From Streptomyces sp. NBC_01016 (GTDB lineage: Bacteria > Actinomycetota > Actinomycetes > Streptomycetales > Streptomycetaceae): a stretch of DNA of 64,000 nt. The DNA lies in the NCBI RefSeq assembly GCF_026341035.1, contig NZ_JAPEOQ010000002.1, forward strand, positions 2,604,001 through 2,668,000, read 5' to 3'. The notes beneath the pieces were generated by a model, which saw nothing but the letters and a program-made list of their open reading frames with translations, was not told the origin of the DNA and did no database searches. Every line of letters starts with the position of its first letter. The first letter of the stretch is position 1. The position numbers and the translations under genes were made by a program. This document shows positions 60,259 to 64,000 of the stretch, one piece after another.

Positions 60259-60531
60259 GTGGCCGAGGCCGAAGTCATCGTCCAACTGCGTACGTCGCCG
60301 GGTCCCGCGCCGGCGGGCACCGCCGACGTCCTGGACGTCCGGAGCCTGCTGGAGCGTCGCTTCGGCGTCGAGGCAGAGATGTTGTACCCGGGCGCGGATG
60401 CCCCGGACCTCATCGGATGGCAACGGATCGCCGTCCCCGCAGGCGTGGACGCCGAGGCAGTCGCCACGGCCCTGCGCGGCCACCCGGCAGTCGAGGCCGC
60501 CTATGTGAAACCACCGGCGGACCTTCCGTAA
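60259..60531 (+). CDS. Free-standing protease-propeptide-like protein
   Basis: A 90-residue protein from GTG 60259 (GGGGGAG 6 bases upstream). It begins AEAEVIVQLRTSPGPAP and ends HPAVEAAYVKPPADLP. The last part matches the pre-catalytic region of the following protease (AVEGAYVKPGVVL), and the alpha/beta layout (IAVPAGVDAEAVATALRGHP) is that of I9-type subtilisin propeptides. Such domains act as folding chaperones and tight inhibitors. Here it is encoded apart from a protease, 19 bp upstream of it. The function is inferred from likeness and position. Confidence 0.6.
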   Translation: MAEAEVIVQLRTSPGPAPAGTADVLDVRSLLERRFGVEAEMLYPGADAPDLIGWQRIAVPAGVDAEAVATALRGHPAVEAAYVKPPADLP

Positions 60532-60550
60532 CGCGGTGAAGGAGTCAGCT

Positions 60551-62347
60551 GTGCCACAGCGATCAGGTGCGGGGAACAGCCGGGGGACCGACCGCCCGGC
60601 TCCAGAATTCGGACCACTCTTCGGACGCCCCGAGCTGGTGTGTGTCACACGCGCCGACGCCGGGGTGCGCATCACACCGACCGGCGCGACCGTCACGGCG
60701 GACATCTCCGTGAGCGGTATCGACGCCGTGGCGGCCCAGGCCGACGTCACCATCAGTCCCCTGTTCGGCGCGGACCAGGAACGGCTGCGCGCCCAGGCGG
60801 GGGCTCCCGCGGAGCACATCGGCGCCGACGACGCCACGGCGGAGGTCCTCGACCGGATGGGGCTCTTCTTCCATGTGGACGCGCCGGCCGACCAGTTGGA
60901 CGCGCTGGCCGAGCAGCTCCGCGCGTCGGACGCCGTGGAGGGCGCCTACGTCAAGCCCGGCGTCGTCCTCGCCGCCTCGCAGACCGCCTCGAAGAAGAAG
61001 GAGAGCGGGGAGGCCGAACTCCCGCCGCTCAACGACATGCAGCCGACGGGCGCGGACGCGCCGCCCGTGAGTCCGGACTTCACCGCCCGGCAGGGCTATC
61101 TCGACGCGGCTCCGGGCGGCATCGACGCCCGTTACGCCTGGACCCGGCCGGGCGGCCGCGGCGCCGGCGTCAGGGTGATCGACTGCGAGTGGGGCTGGCG
61201 CTTCACCCATGAGGACCTGCGGCTGAACCAGGGCGGCATCGTCTCCGGCACCGGGAGCACGGACACCGATCACGGCACCGCCGTCCTCGGCGAGATCGGT
61301 GGCGACGTCAACGCGATCGGGATCACCGGGATAGCGCCGGACGCCGTCACCAGCGCGTCCGCGTTCTCCATCCCCACGGCCACGGCGATCCGGAACGCCG
61401 CCGACCGCCTCGGACCCGGCGACATCATCCTGCTGGAGATCCACCGTCCCGGACCGCACGCGACCGGCGTCGGCCAGGTCGGGTTCATCGCCGTCGAATG
61501 GTGGCCGGACGACTATCTGGCCATCCGCTACGCCGTCAACCGGGGCATCACCGTCGTCGAGGCCGCGGGCAACGGAGCGGAGAACCTGGACCACGTCGAC
61601 TACGACACCCCGAGGGCGGGCTTCCCGGCCTGGTGGCGCAACCCCTTCCGGCGCACCGCCCTCGACGCCGGCGCCGTGATCGTCGGTGCCGGGGCGCCGC
61701 CGCCCGGCACCCATGGCGCCCAGCACGGCCCGGACCGGTCCCGCCTCGACTTCTCCAACTACGGTGCCTGCGTGGACGCGCAGGGCTGGGGACGCGAGGT
61801 GACCACCACCGGGTACGGCGATCTCCAGGCGGGCACCAACGCGGACTTCTGGTACACCGACCGGTTCAGCGGCACGTCGAGCGCCTCACCGATCGTCGTG
61901 GGCGCACTGGCGAGCACCCAGGGCGTCCTGCGCGCGAACGGCCGTGTCCCACTGTCGCCTTCGCGGTCACGGCAGTTGCTGCGCTCCACCGGCTCGCCGC
62001 AGCAGGACGCGCCCGGACGCCCGGCGACCCAGCGCATCGGCACGCGACCCGACCTGCGGCAGCTCATCCCGGTGGCCCTCCAGACGAGCAGCTGGGTCGG
62101 CGTCCAGTTCCGGGGCACCCTCGCCGGGAAGCGCACCGGCCGCTGGTTCACCTTCAACTGGCCCGCGCACTGGCATGTGGTGTGGACGGTCGTCCCGACC
62201 AGTCCACGCACCGGCGCCCCGCAGATCAGCTGGAGGGTCCGGGTCGAGCGGGCCAACGACACCTACGCGACGTACTGGATCGACGTGACCAACCTCGTGG
62301 CCGACTCGGTCGACTTCGAGGCCCGGTTCGCGGTTCTCGGATGGTGA
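60551..62347 (+). CDS. Subtilisin-like (S8) serine protease without signal peptide
   Basis: A 598-residue peptidase. Residues about 1-145 form a propeptide-like region ending in AVEGAYVKPG, then a Lys/Glu linker, the S8 domain (about 185-480) and a C-terminal beta-rich domain (about 515-598). The catalytic set is Asp211 (VIDCEWGW), His241 (DHGTAVLGEIGG), Asn341 (AAGNGAEN) and Ser443 (GTSSASP). GTG 60551 is preferred because AAGGAG lies 6 bases upstream; a GTG 15 bases earlier is possible. No export signal is seen, so it may act inside the cell or leave by an unusual route. The C-terminal domain recurs as the next gene. Confidence 0.88.
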   Translation: MPQRSGAGNSRGTDRPAPEFGPLFGRPELVCVTRADAGVRITPTGATVTADISVSGIDAVAAQADVTISPLFGADQERLRAQAGAPAEHIGADDATAEVLDRMGLFFHVDAPADQLDALAEQLRASDAVEGAYVKPGVVLAASQTASKKKESGEAELPPLNDMQPTGADAPPVSPDFTARQGYLDAAPGGIDARYAWTRPGGRGAGVRVIDCEWGWRFTHEDLRLNQGGIVSGTGSTDTDHGTAVLGEIGGDVNAIGITGIAPDAVTSASAFSIPTATAIRNAADRLGPGDIILLEIHRPGPHATGVGQVGFIAVEWWPDDYLAIRYAVNRGITVVEAAGNGAENLDHVDYDTPRAGFPAWWRNPFRRTALDAGAVIVGAGAPPPGTHGAQHGPDRSRLDFSNYGACVDAQGWGREVTTTGYGDLQAGTNADFWYTDRFSGTSSASPIVVGALASTQGVLRANGRVPLSPSRSRQLLRSTGSPQQDAPGRPATQRIGTRPDLRQLIPVALQTSSWVGVQFRGTLAGKRTGRWFTFNWPAHWHVVWTVVPTSPRTGAPQISWRVRVERANDTYATYWIDVTNLVADSVDFEARFAVLGW

Positions 62348-62360
62348 GAGGAAAACGACG

Positions 62361-62615
62361 ATGCGAGTAGGCACACAGTTCACCGGAACACTCAACCCCG
62401 GGCAGACCGGACGCTGGTTCACCTTCGGCTGGCCGCAGGACTGGCACGTCGTCTGGTACTTCATGCCGACGACACCGCAGACGGGCAGCCCCCAGATCGA
62501 GTGGGAGACCGAAGTCGAGCGGGCCTCGGCCACGGCGGTCACGTACTGGCTGACGGTGAAGAACATCGGCAGTACCCAGATGAACTTCGAAGGCCGGTAC
62601 GCGGTTCTCAACTAG
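62361..62615 (+). CDS. Free-standing copy of the protease C-terminal domain
   Basis: An 84-residue protein, 13 bp after the protease. MRVGTQFTGTLNPGQTGRWF and WPQDWHVVWYFMPTTPQTGS align without gaps to the protease's last 85 residues (VGVQFRGTL, TGRWFTFNWP, WHVVWTVVPT); by eye about 46 of 82 positions are identical. Trp-rich beta strands suggest a small jelly-roll or binding module. It could be a second subunit, an inhibitor or a substrate-binding partner. Confidence 0.7.
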   Translation: MRVGTQFTGTLNPGQTGRWFTFGWPQDWHVVWYFMPTTPQTGSPQIEWETEVERASATAVTYWLTVKNIGSTQMNFEGRYAVLN

Positions 62616-62630
62616 GCGAGGAGAACGGCC

Positions 62631-62993
62631 ATGAAGGTGCACATCACGATCGCCGATGACGCGGGCGCGGCACCGCCGCCGGGGGCCGGGCCGGGGCGGC
62701 AGCACTCCGAGACGCGCGAGACCGCCGCGACGGGCGCCGTCGACGCCGGATCCGCCCCCGCGGCGGGAGCCGAACAGGCCATGACGAACGGCCACCGCAC
62801 CAGCCCGGTATCGGAATCGATGCGTCCGGCCGGGCCCGTCACGGACGGCGGCGAGGCTCCGGGCTGGCTCGCCGAACTCGTCCGGCTCGCCGACGCCGGA
62901 CAGGTGTCCCGCCCCGGTGAGGACCCGCAGGAGACCCGTCACTCCTCCGAGAACGCGTCGTCCATGGACGCAGGGCGCGCGGCACCGGGCTGA
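62631..62993 (+). CDS. Small Ala/Gly/Pro-rich protein of unknown function
   Basis: A 120-residue protein beginning MKVHITIADDAG, 15 bp after the preceding gene with GAGGAG upstream. The middle is low complexity (AGAAPPPGAGPG and similar), with one more ordered part near residues 77-95 (APGWLAELVRLADAGQV). No family is recognised. Its place inside the module suggests a substrate or accessory factor. Confidence 0.5.
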   Translation: MKVHITIADDAGAAPPPGAGPGRQHSETRETAATGAVDAGSAPAAGAEQAMTNGHRTSPVSESMRPAGPVTDGGEAPGWLAELVRLADAGQVSRPGEDPQETRHSSENASSMDAGRAAPG

Positions 62994-63147
62994 GCGGCAG
63001 CCACCGGTCTGCTCCCACGGAGCCGTGCGGGTGGCACCGGACGATGATGACGCGCAGGGCCGTCGTGGAGCGCGCGACGGCCCTGTCCGCTGCTCCCTGG
63101 CGGACCGCGGTGACGCCGCAAAGACGCCCGCCCGCCACACTTGACCG

Positions 63148-63387
63148 ATGGAGCGAACTCGCGGACACCAGGAAGGCGTGACCGTCCTGCGCGCCTGGGT
63201 CGAACGAGGTGATCCGACGACAGGCTTGCGGGTCAGGATCATCCGGGTCGCGGACAGCGAACGGTCGCTGACCACCGTCGAGACGACCGTTGACGCTGTA
63301 TGCGCGGCGGTCCGTGTCTGGCTCCTGGAGCTGCTGGCCGACGAGGCGGCGGACACCACAGGAGGGACCCCCGCGGAGCCGGAGTGA
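63148..63387 (+). CDS. Small conserved-looking protein in the protease module
   Basis: A 79-residue protein: GVTVLRAWVERGDPTTGLRV, then RIIRVADSERSLTTVETTVD and AVCAAVRVWLLELLADEAAD. A beta-hairpin followed by an amphipathic helix is likely. It lies between the protease genes and the BTAD regulator. I do not recognise the family. Confidence 0.5.
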   Translation: MERTRGHQEGVTVLRAWVERGDPTTGLRVRIIRVADSERSLTTVETTVDAVCAAVRVWLLELLADEAADTTGGTPAEPE

Positions 63388-63526
63388 CGACCGGCGACAG
63401 CGTGCACAGGGCGCACGGATGAGGTCGGTCACACGACGGACGGGTGGCTGCGGCGCCCCTAGACTGACGGCCTGGTCCATGCCCACCGGTCACCGGTGAA
63501 CCCCCGAAGTATGTGGGGAGAGGCGG

Positions 63527-64000
63527 ATGGAGACGAGTTTTCCGGCCGGGCTCGCCCTCGGCCTGTTGAGCGGTTTCCGGCTGACGACCGGAGCCGGCAG
63601 AACCAGCGTGGTCCCCGGCGCACAGCGCCTCATCGCCCTGCTGGCCCTCCAGGAACGACCGCTGTCCCGGGCCTGTGTGGCCGACGCCCTGTGGCCCAGC
63701 GGGCGCCCGGACCGCGCGGGGGCGAACCTCCGCTCCTGCCTCTGGCGGGTCAACCGGCGCTGCGGTCCGCTGATCGAGACATCGGCACAGCACCTGTCCC
63801 TGGCTGACGGCGTGGCCGTCGACGTCCGCGCCGTGAGCCGCCAGGCACACCGTCTGCTCGAGGGCCCCGACCCCTGCGAGGACTGCCTCACCGCGGCGAC
63901 CCTGGCCGATCTGTCACTGGACGTCCTGCCCGACTGGTACGACGAGTGGGTACTCGTCGAGCGCGAGCAGTTCCACCAACTGCGCCTGCACGCCCTGGAA
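63527..64000 (+). CDS. BTAD-domain (SARP/AfsR-like) transcriptional regulator, N-terminal part
   Basis: The gene runs off the window; 158 residues are visible from ATG 63527 (GGGGAG 6 bases upstream). An OmpR-like winged-helix region (GLLSGFRLTTGAGRTSVVPG, RLIALLALQERPLSRACVAD, then ALWPSGRPDRAGANLRSCLW) is followed by the start of the bacterial transcriptional activation domain (DVLPDWYDEWVLVEREQFHQ). SARP-type proteins activate secondary-metabolite or local clusters, so it may control the protease module. Confidence 0.83.
   Translation, partial: METSFPAGLALGLLSGFRLTTGAGRTSVVPGAQRLIALLALQERPLSRACVADALWPSGRPDRAGANLRSCLWRVNRRCGPLIETSAQHLSLADGVAVDVRAVSRQAHRLLEGPDPCEDCLTAATLADLSLDVLPDWYDEWVLVEREQFHQLRLHALE

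Overview
The window is high-GC, densely packed actinobacterial DNA, almost certainly from a Streptomyces chromosome. The signs are strong third-position G/C bias, many GTG starts, ATGA-coupled operons, sigma-B/F-type sigma factors with anti-sigma and antagonist partners, an RNHCP protein pair, a LAL regulator, a BTAD regulator and a GH32 sugar cluster. No tRNA, rRNA, CRISPR array or intact insertion sequence was seen.

Layout. 1-8 kb: the 3' end of an acyl-CoA oxidase, then a general-stress block (Dps, HATPase anti-sigma-type protein, sigma factor, CsbD-like protein, PP2C phosphatase coupled to a cobalamin-binding protein, two small proteins), with several sigma-B-type promoter matches (GNNT-N14/15-GGGTA). 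8-9.5 kb: an S66 peptidase and a 51-bp tandem repeat. 9.5-22.3 kb: a fructan/sucrose cluster with a PfkB kinase, an MFS sugar porter, three GH32 enzymes (two cytoplasmic, one Tat-exported), an ABC importer without its own ATPase and two paralogous LacI regulators. Related CTAAC-type operators lie at its divergent promoters. 22.5-27.2 kb: a DAGK-type lipid kinase with a decayed PAP2 half, then a second stress block (STAS, sigma factor, HATPase, GAF-ANTAR).

27.4-33.3 kb: HxlR regulator, DsbA/FrnE-like protein and azoreductase, then a two-component system next to an ABC exporter preceded by duplicated ACTCC-N4-GGAGT palindromes. 33.4-35.5 kb: a kinase-like protein coupled to a PLP lyase. 35.7-44.7 kb: a catabolic island under an IclR regulator. 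It holds a TRAP-like transporter and a dehydrogenase-RraA fusion on one strand, and separate dehydrogenase, MFS transporter and RraA genes plus a GntR regulator on the other. A shared GATAAG-type palindrome lies between the arms. 44.9-49.3 kb: a second ABC exporter whose ATPase is frameshifted at Walker B, and a LAL regulator. 49.4-51.4 kb: a long structured non-coding leader before a BldC-like gene, a cold-shock gene and an SDR pseudogene. 51.4-56.9 kb: a DHA2 efflux pump, a Tet(M)/OtrA-like GTPase with a possible leader peptide, and a DHA1 pump overlapping it tail to tail.

57.2-64 kb: two RNHCP proteins, an SGNH hydrolase and a compact module around a subtilisin-like protease without a signal peptide. 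A free-standing propeptide-like protein precedes the protease, and a free-standing copy of its C-terminal domain follows it. Two small unknown genes and the start of a BTAD regulator end the window. This protease module and the mirrored fused/split dehydrogenase-RraA island are the most novel-looking systems here. All functions are inferred from motifs and context read by eye; no database search was run.
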